A program made the position numbers and the translations under genes. A stretch of DNA of 41,534 nucleotides from Aquimarina litoralis (GTDB lineage: Bacteria > Bacteroidota > Bacteroidia > Flavobacteriales > Flavobacteriaceae): assembly GCF_019295435.1 (NCBI RefSeq), contig NZ_WEKL01000111.1:37687-79220 (forward strand). The letters run 5' to 3'. The notes beneath the pieces are model-generated. The model ran no database searches. It saw nothing but the letters and a program-made list of their open reading frames with translations, and had not been told where the DNA came from. Below, one piece after another: positions 8,391-15,272 of the stretch (positions are counted from its first letter, which is position 1; every line of letters starts with the position of its first letter).

Positions 8391-9608
8391 ATGAAAAATT
8401 ACTTCGCACTATTTGTGGGATTATTTCTTATGCTCACGAATACACTATTTATTTCTTGTGAATCTCAGGAATTTGAATCCAATGATCAACAGAATCTTTA
8501 TGAAGATTTTGTACTAGAACAAGCCTATCCAGATGAAACAGGAGAACTACTTCAAATTTTATTAGATGGAGAAGAAGTGGATGTAGAAAGTATCAATAAG
8601 CATTATATATTAGAAGGGGATATTAAAGTATTACTATCCGAAACTAACAAAGGAGTTGGAAGAGTAGGAGGTAGATGGCCCAATAATACGGTATACTATT
8701 CCATTCAGAATGGAATGCCTAATCAAGCTCGTATTACGAATGCTATTGCTCATTGGGAGTCCAAAACTTCATTGAATTTTGTAAGGAGAACCAACCAAGC
8801 CAATTACGTTTATTTTAAGAAAGGATCAGGATGTTCTTCATATGTAGGTAGAATTGGAGGACGACAAGATATCACCCTAGCAAATGCTTGCTCCACTGGA
8901 AATACCATTCATGAAATTGGTCACGCTATAGGATTATGGCATGAACAAAGTAGGAAAGATAGAGATCAATACATCAATGTCTTATATGAGAACATACAAG
9001 ACGGGAGAGAATTTAATTTCAGAACATATACAGAGCAAGGACAAGATGGGAATGAGTATACTTCTAGTTTGGATTTAGGTAGTATCATGATGTATGGTTC
9101 CTATGCGTTTTCCAAAAATGGAAAACCTACTATCACAAGACTAAATGGGAATACATATAATGCACAACGAAATGGATTGTCTAATAGCGATGTTGATGGA
9201 ATTAATAAGATGTATCCGCCAAGTTCATCGGGAGAGACTATTACTTTAAAAGGAAATAATAATAAATATGTAAGTAGTGAAAATGGCAGTAATCCAATGA
9301 ATTGCAATAGAGATGCTGCTCAAGGTTGGGAAAAATTTGAAATCATCACGCTTAGTGGAGGTAAGATTGCTTTGAAAGGGAATAATGGTAAATATGTAAG
9401 CAGTGAAAATGGTTCAAAACCAATTACCTGCAATAGAACCCAAATAGGAGCTTGGGAGCGATTTACATTAGAAAACATAAGCGGAAATAAATACGCATTA
9501 AAAGGTAATAATGGTAAGTATATAAGTTCAGAAAATGGTGCGACACCAATGACTTGTAATAGAACAGCCATAGGAGCTTGGGAAGAATTTGTAATTTCAG
9601 GGTTATAG
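8391..9608 (+). CDS. Astacin-like (M12A) zinc metalloprotease lipoprotein with C-terminal fascin-like beta-trefoil
   Basis: A surface or secreted protease. The lipobox FISC is followed by ESQE, acidic residues resembling the Bacteroidota lipoprotein surface-export signal. The astacin zinc motif HEIGHAIGLWHE is at 174-185 (His174, His178 and His184 as ligands, Glu175 catalytic), and the Met-turn is SIMMYGSYAFS. After the protease domain come three repeats of about 42 residues starting near 284, 326 and 368. Each has a core like ALKGNNGKYVSSENG and a later GAWE-x-F, together forming a fascin-like beta-trefoil that probably binds sugar or matrix. There is no T9SS sorting domain. It is transcribed alone and ends at a strong terminator. 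The 242 bases upstream contain only a weak TACTATTG -7 candidate. Confidence 0.92.
   Translation: MKNYFALFVGLFLMLTNTLFISCESQEFESNDQQNLYEDFVLEQAYPDETGELLQILLDGEEVDVESINKHYILEGDIKVLLSETNKGVGRVGGRWPNNTVYYSIQNGMPNQARITNAIAHWESKTSLNFVRRTNQANYVYFKKGSGCSSYVGRIGGRQDITLANACSTGNTIHEIGHAIGLWHEQSRKDRDQYINVLYENIQDGREFNFRTYTEQGQDGNEYTSSLDLGSIMMYGSYAFSKNGKPTITRLNGNTYNAQRNGLSNSDVDGINKMYPPSSSGETITLKGNNNKYVSSENGSNPMNCNRDAAQGWEKFEIITLSGGKIALKGNNGKYVSSENGSKPITCNRTQIGAWERFTLENISGNKYALKGNNGKYISSENGATPMTCNRTAIGAWEEFVISGL
9237..9605 (+). repeat. Three tandem in-gene repeats encoding the beta-trefoil
   Basis: Three copies of about 126 bases each encode K-G-N-N-x-K-Y-[VI]-S-S-E-N-G, then a conserved C-N-R and W-E-x-F. 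Copies 2 and 3 are closest (both have NGKY and IGAWE). Copy 1 has NNKY and QGWE. The three-fold repetition is the internal symmetry expected of one beta-trefoil domain. Confidence 0.85.
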
Positions 9609-9632
9609 ACTGATTTTATTAAACCTGTAGAC

Positions 9633-9663
9633 AAAAAAACACCGCATAATTGCGGTGTTTTTT
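9633..9663. terminator. Bidirectional rho-independent terminator
   Basis: Stem ACACCGCA / TGCGGTGT (9639-9646 with 9651-9658), loop TAAT, with an A run on the left and a T run on the right. It lies between the converging protease gene (ends 9608) and the reverse-strand lipoprotein gene (ends 9679) and can serve both. Confidence 0.9.
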
Positions 9664-9678
9664 AATTATTATATATAA

Positions 9679-10527
9679 TTATTCGATAATCTTAGAGTTT
9701 TCTGGATCGTCAAATAAGTTTCCTTCGTTTTCAATAAAAGCAATATTACTAATAGTTGCTTCACCTAATTGATCGGTCATTCCTTTTTCTGAAGTCCAAC
9801 CATAAAACTCCCATTTCGTTGCAAAAGGAATCTGATCTATCGTCTTAAAATCTTTGTAATGAATAGCATGAGGATCAGCTTCTGCTTTAGAAATATCTCC
9901 ATCATTTCCAAAAGTTACTATATAAGCGGCTGCTTGAAGTGATTTTGCAACAGGATCTGCATAAACAACATACCAATCATCTGGTGCATCTCCTATTCCT
10001 GCTTCAAAAGTTAACTTTGCAGTGCTATGCGTAATATTATTGAGTACACGATCTTCTTGCATTTCCCACTTCGTACCAGGATCACTTAGTTTATATGGCA
10101 ATCCAAAGAAGTAAGTCCAAGTAAACATATCAAATCGCGCACCTTGATCATTAGCATCTGCTGGCTGTAAATACACATTTTCTCCATCATAAACGAGTTG
10201 GCTACCATCTTTTTTATCGATCTTAATTTTGGTCGAATTGGTTAGCATCGTGATTTTTCCCTCAAGATGTTCTTTCCCATTAAATATAATTTTTATATCA
10301 AAGCTTACAGCTTTGTGGTTTAAGAACCTTTCTTTTTTATGAGCTTTTTCGATACCTTGAATAAAATGATCAGTAAGAGATGGTGTTCCATTGCCAATTC
10401 CTGAATCAGGCTCCACAGGAATTTTTTCAGTCTTTTCAATTACTTCAGGAGTAGTACTTTCTTCCTTTTTTTTCTGATTACAACTCAGTATACCTAAAGC
10501 TATAAATACATACAAAATTCTTTTCAT
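9679..10527 (-). CDS. Exported lipoprotein, DUF6503-like
   Basis: A 282-residue protein. The leader MKRILYVFIALGILSC ends in a lipobox (Cys16) and is followed by a Lys/Glu/Pro-rich tether to about residue 50. The remainder alternates beta strands (KAVSFDIKIIFNGKEHLEGK, TKIKIDKKDGSQLVYDGENV, WYVVYADPV), a LolA/LolB-like half-barrel pattern. The sequence resembles the flavobacterial DUF6503 family, whose function is not known. It is convergent with the astacin gene and divergent from the S9 peptidase. The family label is from memory and moderate; export as a lipoprotein is clear. Confidence 0.65.
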   Translation of the reverse strand: MKRILYVFIALGILSCNQKKKEESTTPEVIEKTEKIPVEPDSGIGNGTPSLTDHFIQGIEKAHKKERFLNHKAVSFDIKIIFNGKEHLEGKITMLTNSTKIKIDKKDGSQLVYDGENVYLQPADANDQGARFDMFTWTYFFGLPYKLSDPGTKWEMQEDRVLNNITHSTAKLTFEAGIGDAPDDWYVVYADPVAKSLQAAAYIVTFGNDGDISKAEADPHAIHYKDFKTIDQIPFATKWEFYGWTSEKGMTDQLGEATISNIAFIENEGNLFDDPENSKIIE

Positions 10528-10738
10528 AATGAGGTTATTTGTGTTAGCAAACTAAAATAAGAAATGCATGAGTAGTACTATAATCTTTATGAAAATTGTA
10601 ACAGAAAACACCTTAAGAAAAGTAATAAGTTATCATAGTTTTAATGTGTTAAATTTTTTAAAAGATGTAACAAAATTGTCTGATTGATTACTAATTCCAT
10701 ATATCTAAATAATATTCATCAATCTAAACAAAAGTTAT

Positions 10739-13048
10739 ATGAAACAGTTATCAAAAAGAATTTGGGGACTATGTTTGATCATACTATGTATGTCATTTGT
10801 CCAAACATATGCTCAAGAAGCTATAGGAACATGGAAAGGAAAATTGTCCGTACAAGGAACAGAAGTGCCTTTAGTATTTCATATTGAAAAACAGGATGGA
10901 GCACTAGCTTCAACAATGGACAGCCCATCACAAGGAGCAACTGGAATTCCAATGGATTCTACAGTTTTTGAAAACAATCAATTAACGTTGACTTTCAAAC
11001 AAGCAGGGATCAAATATGTAGCATCTTTAGACAATAACAAACTAAAAGGAACTTTCTACCAAGGAGGAATGGAATTACCCCTAGAAATGGAGAGATCAGA
11101 AAAGACAATACCGGGAAATCCAGCATTGGTCTCTTCAGATTCAGCATTAGGAAACATGGCAAGTCTGGATAAAGGCAATTATAAATATTCAGTAGAAGAT
11201 TATTTTGCGAGACCAAAGGCGAGAAGTTTTCAGTTTTCTCCAAACGGAAAATACCTTTCTTATAGAGAGAAAGATGCAAATAGTAAAAACCATGTTTATG
11301 TAAAGGAAATTGCAACCGAAAAAGTAACACGTGTTATAGAAGAAAAGGAAGAATTAATTCGTGGATACGGTTGGGCTAATAACGAAAGATTGGTATATGT
11401 AATGGATAAAGGAGGAAATGAAGATTACCACCTTTTTGCTGCAAATATCGATGGAACTGATCAAAAAGAATTAACTCCATATGAAGGTGTACAGGTAAAT
11501 ATATTAGAAGGCCTGAAAGAAGACAAAGATCACTTGATCATTTCTATGAATAAAAATAATAAACAGATTTTTGAGCCTTATAAAATCAATATCATCACTG
11601 GAGAGATTAAACAATTGTTTACCAATGAGGATGCTGCAAATCCTATAGCAGGGTATAGTTTTGATAAAGATGGGAAACTAAAAGGGTACGGAAAGATTAG
11701 AGATGGAGTAAATGTAGACTTCTATTATGCAAAAGAAGATGGAAAGTATGAAATACTTAAAAAAATGAACTGGAAAGATTCATTTTCTATTCTAGATTAC
11801 GATTACTCCACAGATAATCCACATGATGCATATGTGGTTTCTAATTTAGATACGGATAAAGCGCAAATCTATTTGTATGATTTGAAAAAAGATAAAGTAA
11901 TCAAGAAATTATTCTCTAATGATAAATATGATGTGTCTAACCTTTCAATATCTAGAAAAAGAGGATACGAATTAGATTATTTCTCATATGAAGGAGAAAA
12001 GACAGTAGTAGTACCAGTAAGTGATTATTATAAAAAATTACACGCTAAGATTACTAAGAAGTTCCCTGATCATCAATACTCTATTACTGGAAAAACAGAT
12101 GAAGAAGATAAGTATTTGATTTTCTTACAAAGTGATAAACTATATGGTGTTTATTATTCTTACAATGCTAAAAAAGATGAATTTAAGTTATTGTATAATT
12201 TAATGCCACAGCTGAAGGAAAATGATATGGCAGAAATGCGACCAATTACTTTTAAAAGTAGAGATGGTTTAACTATTCATGGATATATCACTCTACCTAA
12301 AGAAGCTATTCAAGGTAAAAAAGTACCACTAATCGTGAATCCACATGGAGGACCTCAAGGAGTCAGAGATTCTTGGGGATTCAATCCAGAATCTCAATTA
12401 TTTGCTAGTAGAGGATATGCAACCTTACAAGTGAATTTTAGAATTTCTGGAGGGTATGGTAGAGAGTTCTTAGAATCTGGATTCAAACAAATCGGTAGAA
12501 AAGCTATGGATGATGTAGAAGATGGTCTGCAATATGTAATTGATCAAGGTTGGGTGGATAAAGACCGAGTAGCTATTTATGGTGGTAGTCATGGAGGATA
12601 TGCCGTTTTGAGAGGGTTAACAAAGACACCTGATTTATATGCTTGTGGAGTAGATTACGTTGGAGTATCTAACTTATTTACCTTTATGAAAACAATTCCA
12701 CCATATTGGAAACCTTATTTAAAGATTATCAAAGAAATCTGGTATGATGAAGAGGTAGCTGAAGAGAAAGTAATTATGGAAGAAGTTTCTCCAGTGTACC
12801 AAATTGATAAAATCAAGAAACCTCTATTTGTAGTACAAGGAGCGAACGATCCTAGAGTAAATATAGACGAGTCAGATCAGATCGTTAAAGCATTACGAGA
12901 TAAAGGGTTTGATGTACCGTATATGGTAAAGTATGATGAAGGACATGGTTTTGCAAAAGAAGAAAATTCTGTAGAAATGTATAAAGCTATGATGGGATTC
13001 TATGCAAAACATATAGGTGAAAATAAAACAAAACCTGTAAAAGGATAA
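10739..13048 (+). CDS. S9 family (prolyl oligopeptidase-type) serine peptidase, exported
   Basis: A 769-residue secreted peptidase. The signal peptide ends at TYA-QE (about residue 25). An extra N-terminal beta domain (about 27-120, GTWKGKLSVQGTEVPLVFHI) resembles modules that precede exported Bacteroidota hydrolases. A beta-propeller follows (about 150-500), then the catalytic alpha/beta hydrolase domain. The triad is Ser617 in GGSHGG (615-620), Asp704 in QGANDPRVN and His736 in DEGHGFA. This is the acylaminoacyl-peptidase / DPP-like subclass that cleaves short peptides in the periplasm. The ATG at 10739 gives the proper leader. It is monocistronic and ends before a strong hairpin. No T9SS domain is present. 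Confidence 0.93.
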   Translation: MKQLSKRIWGLCLIILCMSFVQTYAQEAIGTWKGKLSVQGTEVPLVFHIEKQDGALASTMDSPSQGATGIPMDSTVFENNQLTLTFKQAGIKYVASLDNNKLKGTFYQGGMELPLEMERSEKTIPGNPALVSSDSALGNMASLDKGNYKYSVEDYFARPKARSFQFSPNGKYLSYREKDANSKNHVYVKEIATEKVTRVIEEKEELIRGYGWANNERLVYVMDKGGNEDYHLFAANIDGTDQKELTPYEGVQVNILEGLKEDKDHLIISMNKNNKQIFEPYKINIITGEIKQLFTNEDAANPIAGYSFDKDGKLKGYGKIRDGVNVDFYYAKEDGKYEILKKMNWKDSFSILDYDYSTDNPHDAYVVSNLDTDKAQIYLYDLKKDKVIKKLFSNDKYDVSNLSISRKRGYELDYFSYEGEKTVVVPVSDYYKKLHAKITKKFPDHQYSITGKTDEEDKYLIFLQSDKLYGVYYSYNAKKDEFKLLYNLMPQLKENDMAEMRPITFKSRDGLTIHGYITLPKEAIQGKKVPLIVNPHGGPQGVRDSWGFNPESQLFASRGYATLQVNFRISGGYGREFLESGFKQIGRKAMDDVEDGLQYVIDQGWVDKDRVAIYGGSHGGYAVLRGLTKTPDLYACGVDYVGVSNLFTFMKTIPPYWKPYLKIIKEIWYDEEVAEEKVIMEEVSPVYQIDKIKKPLFVVQGANDPRVNIDESDQIVKALRDKGFDVPYMVKYDEGHGFAKEENSVEMYKAMMGFYAKHIGENKTKPVKG

Positions 13049-13101
13049 TTCTATTTATTTCTTAGAAGAACGGGACTTATTATCTTCTTTGAAATATAGT
13101 A

Positions 13102-13136
13102 AAACCTCCTGAAAACTTGGGTCAGGAGGTTTTTTT
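13102..13136. terminator. Rho-independent terminator between the S9 peptidase and MarR genes
   Basis: Stem ACCTCCTGA / TCAGGAGGT (13104-13112 with 13122-13130), 9-base loop, then six T. The A run before the left arm allows use from the opposite strand, where the MarR gene ends within it at 13135. Confidence 0.88.
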
Positions 13137-13743
13137 ATGATTTTTCTTCAAATTCTGGGCAATCCAATCGGATTGCTTTGGATACAATATCCTTTTGTAT
13201 AAGATTGCAATAACCATTATTGGAATTATGTACTTCATAATACTTACAGGCATAACAGGTTCTTTGGACAGTAATCACACCAGATGCATTAAGCTTATGA
13301 ATCAAAGTGCTAATAGTGCCAAAAAGCGATTCTTGTTCTTCTGTGGTTAACTTAGCAATTTGTTTTTTGATCGGGTTCGCAAAAAGTTCTGTTTGGGAAA
13401 CCTTCTCTTTACCATCTTTAGTTAAACTGATAAAATAACTTCTGCTATCAGCTGAGGTTTTGTTTTTTGAAATCATCTCCTTTAGTTCCAAAACTTTTAC
13501 CGCATCGCTGATAGTCGGTTTGGTTAGATTGAATTCTTTTGCTAAATGACTTACTGTACATAATTTATCATCGTGATAGGCCACGAAAATTAGTATTTGT
13601 ATTTGTATAGGACTTAGCTTTACTTCTTTTGCATGTTCCCATAACAATGCCCTAAAAGCTTCTGAAATTCGCTCTAAACCAATGACAGTTTTCGCATTTA
13701 TATCGTCATGTTGAAAAGGAATATTAAAAATACTTTTGTTCAT
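13135..13743 (-). CDS. MarR family regulator with a C-terminal four-cysteine motif
   Basis: The core is a winged helix (about 30-150) with LSPIQIQILIFVAYH, a recognition region HLAKEFNLTKPTISDAVKVL and a wing with SADSRSYFISLTKDG, all typical of MarR repressors. The tail is unusual. After residue 160 it carries Cys163, Cys166, Cys179 and Cys195 (C-x2-C-x12-C-x15-C), which could bind Zn or an Fe-S cluster or act as a thiol switch. A palindrome lies 29 bases before its own ATG and related copies precede two other genes of the locus, so autoregulation and local control are likely. Family and motif are seen; the ligand is inferred. Confidence 0.9.
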   Translation of the reverse strand: MNKSIFNIPFQHDDINAKTVIGLERISEAFRALLWEHAKEVKLSPIQIQILIFVAYHDDKLCTVSHLAKEFNLTKPTISDAVKVLELKEMISKNKTSADSRSYFISLTKDGKEKVSQTELFANPIKKQIAKLTTEEQESLFGTISTLIHKLNASGVITVQRTCYACKYYEVHNSNNGYCNLIQKDIVSKAIRLDCPEFEEKS

Positions 13744-13771
13744 ATTTCATAGGAATTTTAACTTTCCAAAG

Positions 13772-13784
13772 TTAGCAATCCTAA
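13772..13784. promoter_or_regulatory. Putative MarR operator, copy 1
   Basis: TTAGCAATCCTAA, 12 of 13 positions matching the palindrome TTAGGAATCCTAA found at 14822. It lies 29 bases upstream of the marR-type start codon, where an autorepressor would bind. Confidence 0.6.
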
Positions 13785-13794
13785 TTAATTATAT

Positions 13795-14058
13795 CTAATT
13801 ACAATTTTCCATTTCAAAAATACTATATCCATTGGCTTCTATATCTTCAATCATGCCATTTGGAGCTTTCTGAATATGACAGAACTTACATTCATTAGAA
13901 GTCAGTTTACCAGTTTTAAAGGTTTTTGTGTCAAGATATTTCCTGCCATATGCTAGTATTTTGTTTTCATCTGTTATATGATCCGGAACCAAAATATCGA
14001 AATGCATTGATAAACCATCCATTCGGTTTACATACGTATCCCATACTGCTATTTTCAT
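13795..14058 (-). CDS. DUF2024 family protein
   Basis: A small cytosolic protein of 87 residues. It begins MKIAVWDTYVNRMDGLSMHFD and contains ECKFCHIQKAP, the DUF2024 hallmarks: a VWDTYV strand, HFDILVP, and a CxxCH motif (Cys57, Cys60, His61). A third cysteine is Cys86. The family has no established function; the CxxC suggests metal or thiol chemistry. It lies 8 bases after the exported protein gene and 51 bases before the MarR gene, so it is probably cotranscribed with the former. Together with CPVC in the redoxin and CxxC in MarR, three of four neighbours share such motifs. Confidence 0.88.
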   Translation of the reverse strand: MKIAVWDTYVNRMDGLSMHFDILVPDHITDENKILAYGRKYLDTKTFKTGKLTSNECKFCHIQKAPNGMIEDIEANGYSIFEMENCN

Positions 14059-14066
14059 ATTTTTTA

Positions 14067-14789
14067 TTATTTTAATTGTACTTTATTAGGAAGTGAAAGA
14101 TCCTTACTTAAAACGCTATATACTTCATAAACACCAAGCATAGGAAGATCATTTTGCATCGTATTTACTTGCATAAATGCAGTAACAGCATCAAACTTGA
14201 AATTTGTTTTATAATTAATTCTATAATCAGGTATTACTACTTTTATAGTATTTCCTTCTGTAATAACTTGAAATCCTGGAGAATCCATAAACATAGGCAT
14301 ACCTGGGTTTGTTGGAGGAAGCTTTACTGAAGGATCACCCTTTTGGAATTGTTTGACTGATAATCCTCCTTTAACTCTATCATCTTTTTGTAGAACTACC
14401 CAATGTGGATGCCATACAACACCGTCATTATTGTAATTGTTATCAAGATTTTCATCCCATAAAGGAGTATCGTCAAAATCCGGATGTGATGTTAACGCCA
14501 GCGCAACAATCCCTTCTGTATGACTAAAACCAACATCGTTAGGTTGTAATGTCGTAGGGAAAACATAACCTAATACTGGAGCATTATGAAGCTGTCCAGC
14601 TGGTTGCGGAGTCGTAGCACCTGCTTTTCCCTTTACTTTAATCTCCCAAATAGTGGTCGATAATTCTTTCCAATGAGTAACATTGGTTTCAATAACTTTG
14701 AAATCATCAGTATTGTAGGTTTTGTAATCTTTGTTATGATACAAACTATAACCTAGAAATGTAATGATTGGTAATAATAAATACTTCAT
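14067..14789 (-). CDS. Exported protein of unknown function in the MarR/redoxin locus
   Basis: I do not recognise this family. The 240-residue product starts MKYLLLPIITFLGYSLYHNK, a signal peptide or single N-terminal anchor. The rest is soluble and beta-rich, with landmarks TTIWEIKVKGKAG, PAGQLHNAPVLGYVFP, GVVWHPHWVVLQ and PPTNPGMPMFMDSPG. His residues in the WHPHW segment and acidic clusters (HPDFDDTPLWDEN) could bind metal, but no catalytic motif is evident. It has no cysteine. A palindromic operator is 33 bases before the ATG, and DUF2024 follows after 8 bases, so it appears to be part of the MarR regulon. A role outside the cytoplasm, next to a redoxin and regulator, is all that can be inferred. 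Confidence 0.75.
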   Translation of the reverse strand: MKYLLLPIITFLGYSLYHNKDYKTYNTDDFKVIETNVTHWKELSTTIWEIKVKGKAGATTPQPAGQLHNAPVLGYVFPTTLQPNDVGFSHTEGIVALALTSHPDFDDTPLWDENLDNNYNNDGVVWHPHWVVLQKDDRVKGGLSVKQFQKGDPSVKLPPTNPGMPMFMDSPGFQVITEGNTIKVVIPDYRINYKTNFKFDAVTAFMQVNTMQNDLPMLGVYEVYSVLSKDLSLPNKVQLK

Positions 14790-14804
14790 GGTTTTTAAGT
14801 ATTA

Positions 14805-14840
14805 AAATAGTTAGGATTTTATTAGGAATCCTAACTATTT
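14805..14840. repeat. Perfect 14-bp inverted repeat between redoxin and exported-protein genes
   Basis: Arms AAATAGTTAGGATT (14805-14818) and AATCCTAACTATTT (14827-14840) are exact reverse complements separated by 8 bases. The right arm overlaps the operator-like palindrome. In RNA the arms would form a strong hairpin without a good U tract, so this may be a double operator, an attenuator or an mRNA processing site. Confidence 0.8.
14822..14834. promoter_or_regulatory. Putative MarR operator, copy 2
   Basis: TTAGGAATCCTAA is palindromic at every pair except the central base. It lies 33 bases upstream of the exported-protein start codon. Sister sites are at 13772 and 15131. Confidence 0.6.
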
Positions 14841-14853
14841 GATTTAAATTTTT

Positions 14854-15087
14854 TTACTTTTTAAGATCGGTAATAGATGCACCAAAATTGATATGCAAAA
14901 CATTGCCATTTGGAGTAATAAGTGCTGGGACCGATTGTACACCTGATGCTTCAGCGTTACTAATTCTGGAGTGTTCTTCTCCGAGATGTATGATTTCAAC
15001 ATTAGGAGCACCTATTAGATTGATGATGTCATGTTCTGCACTCACACAAACAGGACATCCAGCGTGATAAAAAATTGATTTACTCAT
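14854..15087 (-). CDS. Glutaredoxin/thioredoxin-like mini protein (CPVC)
   Basis: A 77-residue thioredoxin-fold protein. Strand SIFYHAG leads to the active site CPVC (Cys11, Cys14), and SVPALI supplies the cis-Pro that flanks the site in the fold. GNVLHINFG forms the last strands. It is cytosolic, without a leader. Enzymes of this size reduce disulfides or pass electrons, or may bind metal through CxxC. It is the first gene of the MarR locus, and a copy of the palindrome lies 44 bases upstream. The substrate is unknown; neighbouring CxxC proteins are candidates (inference). Confidence 0.85.
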   Translation of the reverse strand: MSKSIFYHAGCPVCVSAEHDIINLIGAPNVEIIHLGEEHSRISNAEASGVQSVPALITPNGNVLHINFGASITDLKK

Positions 15088-15130
15088 TGTAATTGTATTT
15101 ATGGTTTAAATTAATTCACAACAAATATAG

Positions 15131-15143
15131 TAAGGATTCCTAA
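15131..15143. promoter_or_regulatory. Putative MarR operator, copy 3
   Basis: TAAGGATTCCTAA matches the reverse complement of copy 2 (TTAGGATTCCTAA) at 12 of 13 positions. It lies 44 bases upstream of the redoxin start codon, in the promoter zone of the locus. Confidence 0.6.
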
Positions 15144-15272
15144 CTAAAATAAATTTTTAAATAAATTTAACATTCTTATGCTATACTTCAATTTGATAAA
15201 AGAGGATTAGATTCGTTTAAATCTTTTTTAAGTATGAAGTTAGTTTATCACAAAATAGGCTTGATATGACCA

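Noticed and set aside
9237..9605. Regular repeats that could suggest a CRISPR-like array
   Set aside because: The repeats are coding, in frame with the protease, diverged at third codon positions, and have no unique spacers.
9320..9634. Open frame on the reverse strand across the trefoil repeats
   Set aside because: It is the mirror of the repeated protease C-terminus and overlaps the terminator; no independent features.
10684..10887. Short forward frame overlapping the S9 peptidase start
   Set aside because: It overlaps the signal peptide region of the peptidase in another frame and has no family features.
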